A DNA stretch of 64,000 bases from Artocarpus heterophyllus (lineage: Eukaryota; Streptophyta; Magnoliopsida; Rosales; Moraceae), in contig CM046340.1 of the NCBI GenBank assembly GCA_025403435.1, forward strand, positions 15,568,091-15,632,090, given 5' to 3'. Shown in pieces: positions 47,874-60,787 of the stretch. Position numbers and translations under genes: made by a program. Position 1 is the stretch's first letter. Each line of letters begins with the position of its first letter. The notes below the pieces were generated by a model that worked only from the letters and a program-made list of their open reading frames with translations, searched no databases and was not told where the DNA came from.

Positions 47874-50800
47874 TTAATGACGGTCAAAAGGAAAAGGGCT
47901 AATTAGTGACTCTTCAAGTTCTCGAAAGCCTCTGTAAACAGCCTCAGTCTGACCCTGTGGAAGGGGCAACCTCCGCACTTCAGTCATGTATCTGCAACAT
48001 TCAATTATAAACATATCAGACCTAGAACCGGATTAGAAGGCATCTGATAATCAAGAGTGGTGTAAAACGTGCTGTTTTGTCTTTAACCCTATGTGATAGA
48101 AAGGCCATCAAAATTAGAACGTGATTTTGAGACACTTCTTTCTATGATGCTACTAGCAATGTACAAAAGCTTATACAAGTTGTCTTTCTTGATACAATAC
48201 TCAAAACTCAAAAGAACATCTTAAACTACAAGAAAAGCTGGTTAGATATTTGTATAAGGTTTACGGTCTTAATTCTTGCGCGCGTTTAAACCTCTTGCCG
48301 TCGAAAATAGAAAGAAGTGACAACACTAAGATGACTCCGGGAGAAACATTGTGACATTATGGCATAAGACCAGAGCAACTTCTATTTCGACGTATACATC
48401 GGCAACCCACCTCATGCATGTCATGAACATATACGAAGAAAATCTGTCATTTTATATTATACGCAACGGTGACAAACAAGAGAGATAACAAGTTCACCTG
48501 TTTGCCGCACTCGTGATCTTATCATGGATCCCTTGATTAATAACTGCCATTTGCTCCAGTGAAAATGTTCCTCCTAAAATTAAAGAAGCTCCAGCTGCAC
48601 TTGTACCCATTCTCTGTGCAAATATCGACATTGCCCATTCTCGAAGTAATGTTAGTACTGATCTGAGAAGGCGTAATCTGAGCTTGGCCGTTGGCAAAAT
48701 AGCTCTGCTTGACAACAATTGATCATAAGTGTTCAATACAGGTTCAGATGCACCTTTGCAAGCTGCAAGAAGAGCCCTCGGAACATCTTCATCTCCAACA
48801 GATTCAACCCCCAACTCCAATCTCTCCTATAAAAGATGCAGAGAAAATCAGATAATGAACTACTCATCTACAGAACCATCTTCTTAACTGAAGTTTAAGA
48901 GTAAATATCATCAATTCAAACAAACTGTTCATATGCATGCAACATGTACCAGTGCAGCCTTTTCCAGGTGAAGACAGAGAGTGTCTAAAGGTAAACCAGC
49001 TCCATCTCCAGGATAAATGTGGGAACCAACTCTCTTCAGTACTGAACAAGCTTCGGCAATGCCACCCCTCGAAAGAGCTTGATCAACAAGTCTAGCACAT
49101 GTTTCTCTTGTGATGCTACTATCAGCATCTCCAGAATAATTTGCAAAGTATAGCATTTCCAGACAAATCTGAGTGCGGCAAAACAAAAGCAACTCAGGAA
49201 TGAATTGAAGTATAACTTGTAGCAACCATGCCAAGGTTTGACACAGGAAATTATCACATTATAATCTCATTCATACTAACACAAATAAAAAGAAACTGAA
49301 TCAAGGGCTTATGAAATTTTACTATATACATATTGCAGCAATAAAAGTAAAATGATCGACTGATCTGTTACAAACACACACACACAGAGAGAGAGAGAGA
49401 CAGAGATATCAATTTGCACGCAAAAACACATGGCAAAGATAATTAACATACATAATCCCTGTGCACGAGCAATGCATGGGGAATATGTATACATGCACAG
49501 AGATAAATGCATAACATAATTAAGGAATTTAAGTTAATAAATACAACAATGCTAGGGGGCACTAATAAAAAGTGGTTCCATGCTGTGAGACCCAAAAGGG
49601 GACATTTTCTTTTAGATGTGGTGCTCAGCAGGCCCAAGCTGCTATTAGAGAGAAGCAATTACCTCCCAAAGCTCGAATGGAATGGCATAGTCATTATATA
49701 GCTGAGTTATACTCTTCAAATCTAAGGACAGCTCTTTGGCCTTTCTTCGTGCGCTACTTGCAAGATTTGCATCTTCCATTGATGTGCTTTCAGGATCTGT
49801 TCCATTTTGGACCAACTCAGAAGGACCTGAAGAAGCTTCTAGCCTGGAAGCTATAGCCTCCAATTCTTCTTTGATCTTGATCTGAAACCGAAGAACGGCA
49901 AGTTTCCCTTCTAGTAAATCCAATAGTCCATTTTCAACAGCACCCCTTGTAGAGCTGACCAGGCCATCACTGGTACTTGCATTTTTGGCCTGTATAACTG
50001 CATTACTTAAGTAGCGACACCTGAATTTGACAACAGAAAAGAACCATCAGAGAACAATGGGCTAGGGGATTAAAATCTTATAAACTTGAGGCTAGATTTT
50101 GGTGTTTTTGCACAAAGCAGACATTTTTTTTTAAGCAAATATAAAGAACTAAAGTTTGATCTCTGAAGAGAATGAACCAAAGATTGTCTAAAAAGTAAAA
50201 ACTAAAAAGATACAAATACATATAAACACTGCTAACTTCAAAAAATTAAAATTGAAAAAAAAAAGAGAGAATATCTCTAATCTATATATGTGTGCTTGCA
50301 AATTCAAGTGCCGCTTATACACATGACCAAACTGATTAGAAATTATGTTCATACTTTTAAAACACGGCAAGGGCACAAAACAAACGTTATGCACTTTGAT
50401 CTGGCAACCGAGCCCAAAATGTCAATTTACAAGCTATACATTTCTATAATGCAAAAGGAAATACAGCCCAACTATAAATAGCCACCTAATAACGTTTAAC
50501 TCAGTTGCTGAGAATTAATTATCTATGCTTCCTGTAACCAAAAACCGTAGATTTCCGGTAACAAGATGCTTCAATACAACATAAAAAAGTACCCAAGAAA
50601 AAGTTGTAGAGGAATCTTCTGGAATTAAGTACCTCTGCTCTAAAGTAGGAACATCCCCCATATCAGTTGAGCGCCTCTCAGCCAGTCTTAATAATATATG
50701 AGCTGCAAGCAGGTGCTGCCGCTTCAAGACATAAAACTGTGCCAGAAGATCAAAGTACTTGGCTTGATTAGGTAATATAGCTGCTCCCAATTGACCCATT

Positions 50801-53800
50801 GCAGAAGTCCCTGATGACACAGCAGAAAGAGCTCGAACCTGCAATGAAAGGTGGAGAATGAAATACAACAGAATAACAAAAGGGGAAAAAAACTCACAAA
50901 ATGCACAAAGTGAAAGGTGTAATTAATAACTCTAAAAAAATTGAATAAAAAGAAAAAAGAGCAAGCATAGGTAGAAAGGGCATGTAGAGTTTTATTTTTT
51001 GAGCAAAAGTATTTTGATACTGAAAATTTTGTAAACGAGAATCAAAACAAAATTCAAGGAAAAAAACCTCTTGTTTTGGTTCACAGCCAGCACTTTGTAG
51101 GAAAGGTACCAAGTCAGGACCACCATACTCCAACAACTCATTTTCAAGGCCTATATCAATCATTGCTCGGTACAAGTACTCATGAAATAATCTATCAGGT
51201 GATCTGACACCAAGCTGAACAATCTGGCATATATATTTGTTCCGAGAGGCCTGATCAAGAGCCAATCTTGGAGCCACAGATCTGAGTGGAGATCCAAATT
51301 CTCCACGTGAAGGAACACCTTTCAAAGAACGTAATGCACTAATGACAATCTCATAGCACATTTCACGCTGAGCAAGTGCACGTTCACGAACTGCTGCATC
51401 AAGTTGGTCATTAAAAGCATCACCTGCTGGGTCAAGAGCTTGTGCCTTTTGAAGAGGTAAGTGAACAACAGCTTCATAGAACCTGCAATGCAATCAGTTT
51501 TTGTGTTAGATGCATTGACCAAATTAAGAATTGGCAATCAAATACATTGGAATACCCTCTATTCAACCAACCTTAAATCCTCAAACCGTTTGCAGACGGT
51601 TTGTAAATCTGCAGACTCTGGAACTTTACTTAAGAAATTGAAGGCCTCTCTAGCAAGATTCTCCTTCTCCTCAGGATCTGGAATTACCGCAGCTCTTTCA
51701 AGGCACTCCACAGCTAGAAAAAACTTGTGATCGGACTCCTTGTAATAGCTAGCACAACCCTCTCGTAATCTCGCACTTATATCATCAACGGTCCCCCTGC
51801 CATCAGCACCGGTATAACACTAGGAGAAAATGAACAAGTCAACATAAGGAAATCTGTAATAAAGAATATCAATGTTAGATAAAGCAGGCTAGTAAATAAG
51901 AGAAGAACAAATTTTGCGTGTGTTTTTAGGGGCCCATTTTAGTTGCTTTTAGGATCACCTTTTAGAGGCTTTAAAAGGACAATGGTTTATTCTTGCATAC
52001 CTCCACCAGAGCAGATATAAGCAGTGTAGCCATGCGGTCACCCTCTTCAGAACAAACTAGCTGATGAAATGTCAATTGGACTAATGTTTGTCGTAGATCA
52101 GTGTCAAACCCCTGAACCAAGCGAGTCACATGATGCTGACAAAGAAGTTGGAGCAGAAACAGGGCTTCACTGGATCTAAGAAGCAACTGCCTGATACATT
52201 CCATTGCCCTCACCTGTGGAACAAGAAACCAAGTAGCAAAAGAGAATGAAAAATAATGGTCTAGTGACCTTTTGTCAAGTACAGCAGGACAACAATTTTA
52301 ACTTACCTCCATGGCAGCCAGCTCTGCAGGGCTATATGGTAATCTCTGCCTTTTATTAGATGCACCGCTACCACTAGACTCAGTACTCCGTGAGTAAGCA
52401 CCAAATAAGTTTCTCACCATACTCCGGTCACGAGCACCAATTTCAGAACCAGTTCCATAAAGAATTGAACCAGTCAAGTCTCCCAGACCAGCAACACAAC
52501 CATAGAGTCCCCTTCTCTGATTCCTTCTAGACCTTAAAAACTTCTCTAAAGACCGAAGTTTGTTTTCAAGAACTTGCATAGCCTGAATTGACAGTCTACA
52601 TGAGAGAAGTCCAGTTTCAGATAAGGCATCTGCAGAACCTCCTTTCACAACCATGACAGGAAGTTCCCACACAGGAAAAAGTACCCTAGAAGAGCACAAG
52701 CAAAGACCTTCATAAGCACCTGAAAACACAGGCTCAGCCTCCTGAACAACCTGACCCATGCTGAATCCCCCAGAAGCTGTCCTAGTGTTTGACAATGCAT
52801 TACTACCCTCAAGTTGTGGCATTCCAACAAGTCTTGGATCCTCAAAGGCTTCAGCAGCTTTTTCGGTAACAGCATTGCTTATAAGATTTTCAGAATATAC
52901 TATCCTTGCCGCCAGCATCAAACACATTGCAGCTGCCTCACCAGCTCCAAAACGATTAAAGAAATCTTCTAAAATTGACCTTGATGAATTAGATTCAAAC
53001 AATCTTCTCAAAATATCCACAGGCCTGTTATACACAATTTCCATCATGCCTATGGTACTAAAAACAACAAGTCTTCTCCTGGGCAGTATATGTTGGGTTG
53101 TAAGATCCCCTCTGGCCCAGAGTTTTAGGGATGCATTTTCAGGGGATTCCCAAGAGTTTTCAAGTCCAGTAAATTCAACTTCAGAATATAGGGAGTGCAC
53201 TGTTGTTGCGGTATCAGGATTTGGTAAAACATCTGCTACAAACAGCATTCGCCCTTCAACTGATAAAGAAGAAACAGACTCTCTTAATGCCCGGGTACTT
53301 CTTGAACTCATCGCTGATGTACCTGGGACAGACAATTGTGTGCTCGAATCCCGACTTACAACAAGAAGAGAAGACATGGTTGGTGGAGATGAATCAGAAA
53401 GTACAAGAGTTCCAGCAGAATAATATGCTGTCTCAACCTTCAGTGAGAGATCTTCATTCTGGGGTCTACCAACATGAGACATGGCGCCAAAGGCAAGCCC
53501 ACTGCTGACACCCAAGGGAGGAGAGGGCCTGGTAGCAACAACTTTTAGACAAGTAGGTTTGTAATGGTTGGTATTAAAACCGCCTAAATTTCCACTAGAT
53601 GAAGAAGTTGTGAGATACATCCTTCTGCCATCTGATAAAACAGCAACAAGGTGTAGAGATTTTGATTCCAGCATGGATAGAGGTGATATGCAAACAATAG
53701 ATGACTTTGCCAACCGATTTGGGGCCCTTTGTCCAGTTAATTGCCTACCCCCATAATGTGCATCCCTCTGATTGATCACATTCCTTTCTTCTGCCACTTT

Positions 53801-55301
53801 CTTCAACGGCCCATCACCATTAGGGCCCACAACAAAAACCTGAAGTTTCATTTCTTCAGTTCGTGCATATAAAATGCTCCTTTCATTATCAACAACTAGT
53901 TCAACAATGGGGTCAACAACTCCAAACTTAAAGACATTTGGCACAACCCATCTGCAAAATAAGTGTTTGCATCAATACAGTGTAATAGTATAAGTGAGAA
54001 AACCACAATTTCTAACTCTATGCTTCAAAGCTGACAAACTACAAGGGGAATTGTTATGAGCAAGTTATGAAATTAGATAACAACAAAGTAATTGACTCTT
54101 AAAATTGCTTCAACAATCAACAACTACCTGATTCAACCTTTAAATCACAAACAGTTACAGTGCAGAAGCTTGATATCTTTTTACCACAGAAAACATCAAG
54201 CACTATATTACGTAAATACCTTGATATTACACTGCTAAACCCAGATGTCAGGCAAACTTTCCGGCAACGCCTTTGCCAGCCCGAACCAGTTGAGTAATGA
54301 AGTTCATAGATGTGGCCATCACGGCCAGCCAAGAAAATACGACCTGCCTTCGTACATGCAATACAAGTCATGGTGACTCCATCTGATGGTACTGTATATT
54401 CTGGCAAAGGCTGTAGTGAGACCTCTGCATATGGATCTGCATTGTCACCTCCTCCAGAGCAGCACACTCCTACAAGAACTAACTGACAACAAGAAAAGGA
54501 TGGTGAGATTTTTTGGCATTAATATAATTTTATATATGTATATATGAAACAGTTACTAGTGTCTTGTTGGCATTCTGCAACAATTAAAATAGATCCATAT
54601 TGTACTTAAAGCAATGCGTATCACCTCCTTTCTTATGTTGTGCGTATTCCTCTAATTTTAATGACTACCTGTCGTTCAATGAAATTTTTTGTTATCGGTA
54701 TTACTTGTCTCACAACAGCTCTTGCCCAACTTTCGATGTTATGTGACAAATGAAGTGTGATTCTTCGATCGTGAATATTACAAATACAGTTTTACCAAAT
54801 AGTATTTTACTAATTGAAGAACCATAACTCAATTCACATATTAGTTTGTATTAAAAAGATGCAATAAAATGGAATCCAAGGTACTATGAGTATTTTTTTT
54901 ATTGCACATAATTTTTTCCCTTTTTCCTCCTTCAAAGAGACCCCATTAGATATGCCCACCATATTGCTAGGGTTTGCACTTGGGTCCCACTTTTAGAAGC
55001 TTTTAAACATCCTATTTGACATGTATCGACAATTATATCACACAAATTTTAGCTTATTTCGACAGCCAAAAGAAAATAAACGTTGTCCAACGATTCGTCT
55101 TTATAAGAAGCATTTTCAAAGCACATAGTACATACTACGGGAAGCAAACAAAAAAACCAAGGAATTGTTACCACCTCAACAGGTGTTGCTAAAACTAACA
55201 GATACTGAATTGCTTCAACAAAGACACCAGGTTTTGACTTTGCAAGACCAACAGCACATATAGCTTGCTCTTCTCCACTGTAGTCTGCACACTGACCATC
55301 C
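47874..55301 (-). CDS. NUP155: nuclear pore protein NUP155 (N-terminal exons missing)
   Basis: Scaffold nucleoporin of the inner pore ring: an N-terminal beta-propeller followed by a long alpha-solenoid. I deduce eleven exons with GT..AG borders: 55301-55175, 54482-54220, 53951-52307, 52213-52001, 51819-51572, 51482-51068, 50838-50633, 50020-49663, 49168-48950, 48826-48498 and 47991-47874 (stop 47876-47874). They total 4141 nt, all in phase, about 1380 residues. Recognisable pieces are GEEQAICAVGLAKSKPGVF, CTKAGRIFLAGRDGHIYEL, the 548-residue central exon with VDPIVELVVDNERSILYAR, and the end RGFRELEESL...PFDRH. The first codon of the first exon seen is shared with an upstream exon, which I cannot find. 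About 115-120 N-terminal residues are absent compared with the known plant protein (about 1460 aa). Only 84 bases upstream lies the edge of a stack of copia elements, so the first exons are either beyond 64000 or lost. No stop or frameshift was seen inside the exons. Confidence 0.93.
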
Positions 55302-55385
55302 CTGATCAAGAAAGAATGTCAAATAATGAACAAAAAGAATGTAGAGAGCAGACTTGTAAATCAACATTAGTATAAGTTATGGCCC

Positions 55386-55623
55386 TGTCGACAAACAGCA
55401 AACTGTTTGCTGGCATGTTGATCATATCCTGCATTGTTTTTTGTTAGCAGGTCTAATTCAGTCTTTTTACCATGAGTTTAAATTTTTCAGTTAGTTGGTT
55501 GGATAGATAAGCAGGTTAGTTTCCTGATATCTAGGTTAGTTAGATGAGATTTATTCCCCTCTGCCGAGGAAGCAATATAAAAGGCAGAGGCTAGACTTGT
55601 AGTTAAGTTTTTCCTGAGTTTAA
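55386..55623 (+). mobile_element. element II (Ty1-copia) 5' LTR, left part
   Basis: The LTR probably starts TGTCGACAAA at 55386. A promoter-like CAATATAAAAGGCAG lies near 55570. The LTR is cut at 55623 by element I with duplication TTTAA and resumes at 60788-60840. Without the insert it is about 291 bp. The start is inferred from the TG...CA rule, since the matching 3' LTR lies outside the window. Confidence 0.65.
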
Positions 55624-55887
55624 TGTGGAATTCTCATCCTTAATCAATTAGGGATTATAGGGATCTTATCCCTTATTCTCATCCTTAATCAATTAAGGAT
55701 TATAGGGATCTTATCCCTTATTTTTTGCTATGCTGTAATAAAGATAATTTCTTTCCTTAATTAGTGGAGAAATATCCTCCGTTAGTTAATTAGCCCCTGT
55801 TTTTGTGGCTTGCAAATCAGCAGCCTGCCTATATGTATCTGATTTATCAAATAAAGAATTAAGGAGAATTATTTTCTGATTTCTACA
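55624..55887 (+). repeat. 5' LTR of element I (264 bp)
   Basis: TGTGGAATTC...TTTCTACA. It contains two copies of a 45-bp unit (TCATCCTTAATCAATTA / ATAGGGATCTTATCCC). The 3' LTR has three copies. Confidence 0.92.
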
Positions 55888-55927
55888 TGGCATCAAAGCC
55901 CTTCTCTCTCTGAAAACTTAATTCCCC

Positions 55928-57480
55928 ATGACAAAATACGGCATGGCTGCTAAGAGACAAAGCTCCTCGTCTGAAGTAACCTCTAACCCAGAACCGCCAC
56001 CCACTGGGAACAATCATGGAGGAACAGAATCCACTTCTATCCTTATCACCAGCCACAAACTCAACGGGCACAACTACCTTCAGTGGTCCCAGTCCGTAAT
56101 GATGTATATCTGCAGAAAAGGCAAGGATGACTACCTCACAGGTGAGGTCGCAATTCCAAAGAAGGATGACCCCAGATTCAGGAGTTGGAAGGCTGAAAAT
56201 CATATGGTAATGTCGTGGTTAATTAATTCAATGAACAACGACATTGGGGAGAACTTTCTTCTCTATGGGACCGCAAAGGAAATCTGGGACGCCGTAAGGG
56301 AGACATATTCAAGCACTGAAAACACCACAGAACTGTTCGAAATTGAAGCAAACCTACCCGATTTACGCCAAGGAGATCTCACGGTAACCCAGTACTTCAA
56401 CCATCTAACTCGTCTCTAGCAGCAACTCGACATGTTCGAAATCCACAACTGGAAGTGTTCTGAAGACACAACATTATATCGGAAAATTTTGGAGCAGAAA
56501 CGAACGTTCAAGTTCTTACTCGGCCTCAACAAAAATCTTGACGAGGTTAGAGGGAGAGTGATGGGAATCAAGCCTCTTCCAAGTCCCCGAGAGGCGTTTT
56601 CTGAAGTTCGCCGTGAAGAAAGTAGAAAGAAGGTGATGTTGGGATCCCAAAACTCTATTCCAACCCTAGAAGGTTCTGCTCTTGCTGCCCATAACCACCA
56701 GCGCAACAACAACAGTGACAATCGACAAAAGAAAGGGAGACCTTGGTGTGACCATTGTCGCAAACTCGGGCACCTCAGAGAAAACTGTTGGAAACTCCAT
56801 GGCAAACCAGCCGACTTTAAGCCCTCACGACCTGCAAATGAGAGGGAAAGCCATGCCAGTACTGCTGCTACCACTGACGAAAATCCTCCACCCTCGGAGC
56901 CCAGTCCGTTCACCAAAGAACAACTCGAGATGCTACAGAAAATGTTCAGCCAGAACTCTATAACTCAGACTGGTACCTCGGGTTTTGGAACTGGCATGTT
57001 AGCACAGAAAGGTAAACACTCAAATGCCTATACTATAAAGAAACAACACACAAGCCCATGGATCATTGACTCTAGAGCATCAGACCATATGACGGGTAAT
57101 ACTAATTTATTTCACAAGTACAGTCCATGTAAAGAAAGCTATACAGTTCAAATTGCAGATGGGTCCCTATCAAAAGTTAAGGGAATAGGTTCTATTACCA
57201 TTTCAAAGGACCTAACTCTAAACTCTGTTCTCCACGTTCCTATGTTGGACTGTAATTTGCTATCTATTAGTAAATTAACTCGTGATCTCAATTGTGTGAC
57301 TAAATTTTTCCCAAATGTGTGTGAATTTCAGGATTTGGATTCGAGAAAGGCAATTGGCAGTGCTGAGATGTGTTCTGGACTCTATCTCCTCAAAGGCCAT
57401 TCATTTTTTGGAAGACAAACTCAAAATGCAAATTGTGTGTCCTTTAAGAGTCAGTCAATTTCAAATTCCCTTGTCAATAA
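55928..57480 (+). pseudogene. element I gag and protease region
   Basis: Gag frame from 55928 (start ATG; UBN2-type Gag with HKLNGHNYLQWSQSVM), broken by TAG at 56417-56419 where a Trp codon is expected in LWQQL. It continues in frame from 56432 with KFLLGLNKNLDEVRGRVMGI, zinc knuckle CDHCRKLGHLRENC (about 56750-56790) and the protease segment PWIIDSRASDHMTG near 57060. The protease signature is normally DSGA; here Gly is Arg, a likely inactivating change. Confidence 0.88.
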
Positions 57481-57489
57481 AGTGAGATT

Positions 57490-58410
57490 ATGTTATGGCA
57501 TTTTCGTCTTGGACATCCAAATTTTATGTATCTTGAAAAACTGTTTCCTTCTATGTTTATCAATAAAAGCCCAAAGTTGTTCAGTTGTAAAATTTGCCAA
57601 TTAGCCAAACATACTCGTACCAATTATCCCAGTCTCCCATACAAGCCATCTCAACCATTTGCCATGATACATAGTGATGTGTGGGGCCCATCAAGAATAA
57701 AAAATTTAACAAGAACACGATGGTTCGTGTCATTTGTCGACGATCACACTAGGTTGACATGGATATTTTATAATGAAAGAAAAATCCGAAGTGGGTCAAA
57801 TATTCGAACATTTCAACACCATGATACAAACCCAATTCCACACCAAGATTCAAGTCCTGAAAACCGACAATGCCAAAGAATATTTCAAAAATATCCTGGG
57901 CTCATATCTCCTAAGTCAAGGGATAGTTCACTTAAGTTCTTGCATTGACACACCCCAACAAAATGGAGTTGCAGAGAGAAAAAACAGACACTTATTGGAA
58001 GTAGCCCGATCACTCATGTTTTCCACACATGTCCCGAAACATTTTTAGGGAGAGGCAGTACTTACAGCAACATATCTCATTAATAGAATGCCTTCTAGAA
58101 TTCTTAAATTCCAAACCCCTTGCCAAACTTTTCTTCAAATATTTCCACACACCAAAATAGTCACCTTCTTGGAACCTAAAATATTCGGATGCACGGCATT
58201 TGTCCGTATCCATCAAAAATACCGCAGCAAATTGGATCCCAAATCCATTAAATGTATATTCCTTGGGTATTCTTCGCACCAAAAGGGCTACAAATGTTAC
58301 TCTCCCATCACCATGAAAATATACAACTCCATGGATGTCACATTCTTTGAACATCAGGCATATTATCCCAAACCTTCAATTCAGGGGGAGAACATGAGTG
58401 AATATCAGTT
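57490..58410 (+). pseudogene. element I integrase region
   Basis: HHCC zinc-binding segment (LWHFRLGHPNF...CKICQLAKH, 57490-57610) and catalytic core with SDVWGPSRI, VDDHTRLTW and TPQQNGVAERKNRHLLEVAR. The reading frame shifts near 57490 and again near 57775. A TAG at 58046-58048 replaces a Trp codon (expected FWGEAV). The segment ends in the GCTAFVRIHQKYRSKLDPK block and a TGA at 58412-58414. Confidence 0.9.
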
Positions 58411-60466
58411 TTGAGATGATTATCATGGCAATGAACCTCACCTTCCTCAGTTGTCCACAAATTACTCACCTTCACAATCAGACCAACCAAATGACATTCA
58501 AATCCCCGAGAGTCTCACCCTTGAAAGTCTTCCTCCTACAAACACAATTCAAAATGAGTCTTCCTTCTACAAAAAACTTCCACACTCCTGTCAGTAACAT
58601 GTCAAGTCGTCCTCCTCAATTTGCAAGCAAAGAGTTTTGTGTCTATACTAGAAGGATGAGGCCCGAGAGACAGGTAGTGCACTCAATACCTCTCACGCTT
58701 GACCAAGACACTGAACCAAGTTCAAATCCTCCTGTCCAAATTCACTCAGGTAAGGGAAATTCTAGTCTTGAGGACACTGTACCTATCCTTGGTGATCTGG
58801 ATGTACCAATTGCTCTGAGAAAAGGTGTTAGGTCTTGCACCAATCATCCTATCTGCAAGTTTGTATCATATGAAGGACTATCACCATCATATCAGGCCTT
58901 TTCTCCTCTCTCGACAGTGTGCAGGTACCTCACTCTATTCAGGAAGCTCTTAGTAATCCCGCATGGAGAATGGCTGTAAATGAAGAAATTAGAGCTTTGG
59001 AGAAAAATGGTACGTGGGTAATCTCTGATCTTCTTAATGGAAAGAAACCAGTCGGGTGTAAATGGATTTTCACTGTCAAACACAAAGCTTATGGAAGCAT
59101 TGAGAAGTTGAAAGCTCGTCTTGTTGCTAAGGGCTTCACTCAGTCTTATGGAATAGACTACCAAGAAACATTTGCACCAGTTGCCAAACTTAATACTATT
59201 AGAATTCTACTCTCTCTTGCAGCTAACAGAGATTGGCCCTTGCATCAACTGGATGTCAAAAATGCATTCCTAAATGATGATTTGGAAGAAAAAGTGTATA
59301 TGGAGATTCCACCAGGATTGGAAACTACTTCAAATCACAACAAGGTTTGCAAACTTAAGAAATCTTTGTATGGTCTAAAACAGTCCCCTCGTGCTTGGTT
59401 TGGCAGGTTTGCAAGCTCAATAATAGGGTACGGATATCCTCAATGTCAGGCAGATCACACCCTGTTCGTGAAGTTCTCCTCCGAAAGAAAAGTTGCAGTT
59501 CTAATAGTATATGTTGATGACATTATTTTAACAGGTGATTATGAGGATGAACTAGTGAAAATGAAGAAACTATTAGCCAGGGAATTTGAAATCAAAGACC
59601 TCGGCTATCTCAGGTAGTTTCTTGGCGTGGAAGTGGCTCGGTCCAAGAAGGGCATATTTGTCTCCCCACGTAAATATGTTCTAGATTTACTAAAGGAAAC
59701 AGGTATGCTGGGATGCAAACCAGCAGATACTCCCATGGATTCAACCAAGAAGATTGGAACTGAGAAGGATAGTGCACCAGTGGACAGGGGGAGATATCAA
59801 AGACTGGTTGGTCGCCTTATCTACCTCTCACACACTCGACCTGACATTGGATTCCCTGTGAGTGTTGTAAGTCAATTCATGAACAACCCGACCGAAGAAC
59901 ATATGGAGGCAGTGAACAGAATTCTGAGGTATCTTAAGATGACCCCAGGAAAAGGATTATTGTACAAAAAGAATGACAATAGAGAAATTGAAGTCTTCTC
60001 AGATGCTGACTGGGCAGGAGATGTGTCAGATAGGCGTTCTACATCAAGGTACTGCTCCTTTGTGTGGGGAAACCTTGTGACCTGGAGAAGCAAAAAGCAA
60101 CCTGTGGTTTCAAGAAGCAGTGCAGAGGCGGAATTCAGAGCTCTAGCCCTAGGTATTTGTAAAGGGATGTGGATACAGAGATTACTCAATGAACTGGGAG
60201 TTACTAGCAAGAAACCTATCAAGATGTTTTGTGATAATCAAGCGACCATTAGCATTGCAAAGAATCCTGTGCACCATGATCGGACAAAACACATCGAGAT
60301 AGATCGACACTTCATCTCTGAGAAAATTGAAAACTCAGTTGTGCAACTCATATACACACCTACTAGGTCTCAAACGGCAGATATTCTCACCAAAGCTCTT
60401 CCACGAACTAATTTTGAAGAACTGACTCACAAGCTGTGTATGTACAACATTTACAATCCAGCTTGA
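58411..60466 (+). pseudogene. element I reverse transcriptase and RNase H region
   Basis: After a variable linker with at least two frame changes (58415-58910), one frame runs from 58919: WRMAVNEEIRALEKNGTW, KARLVAKGFTQSYGIDYQE, QLDVKNAFLNDDLEE and the catalytic YVDDIILTGD (about 59510). It is broken by TAG at 59615-59617 and continues in the same frame from 59627 through DADWAGDVSDRRSTS to the RNase H end at 60466. The last part (59627-60466) is otherwise clean. Confidence 0.92.
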
Positions 60467-60473
60467 GGGGGAG

Positions 60474-60782
60474 TGTGGAATTCTCATCCTTAATCAATTA
60501 GGGATTATAGAGATCTTATCCCTTATTTTCATCCTTAATCAATTAAGGATTATAGGGATCTTATCCCTTATTCTCATCCTTAATCAATTAAGGATTATAG
60601 GGATCTTATCCCTTATTTTTTGCTATGCTGTAATAAAGATAATTTCTTTCCTTAATTAGTGGAGAAATATCCTCCGTTAGTTAATCAGCCCCTGTTTTTG
60701 TGGCTTGAAAATCAGCAACCTGCCTATATGTATCTGATTTATCCAATAAAGAATTAAGGAGAATTATTTTCTGATTTCTACA
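60474..60782 (+). repeat. 3' LTR of element I (309 bp)
   Basis: Same sequence as the 5' LTR with one extra 45-bp unit and about six base differences noticed (for example GATTATAGAG against GATTATAGGG; ATCAGCAACC against ATCAGCAGCC). Roughly two percent divergence points to a much older insertion than that of the element at 30996-40023. Confidence 0.92.
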
Positions 60783-60787
60783 TTTAA

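Larger units (their letters stand above)
55624..60782 (+). mobile_element. element I: complete but dead Ty1-copia retrotransposon
   Basis: A 5159-bp element with short LTRs (55624-55887 and 60474-60782), duplication TTTAA on both sides (55619-55623, 60783-60787), primer-like site TGGCATCAAAGC at 55888 and purine tract TTGAGGGGGAG at 60463. It carries Gag, protease, integrase, reverse transcriptase and RNase H in copia order. It sits inside the 5' LTR of element II. Gag and pol motifs (HKLNGHNYLQWSQSVM in Gag, YVDDIILTGD in RT) suggest the Ale/Retrofit lineage. Multiple stops and frameshifts make it non-functional. Confidence 0.93.

Noticed and set aside
52758..53423. 221-codon plus-strand open frame
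   Set aside because: It lies wholly opposite the large coding exon of NUP155 on the minus strand, whose sequence and splice sites are convincing. The antisense frame has no recognisable domain.
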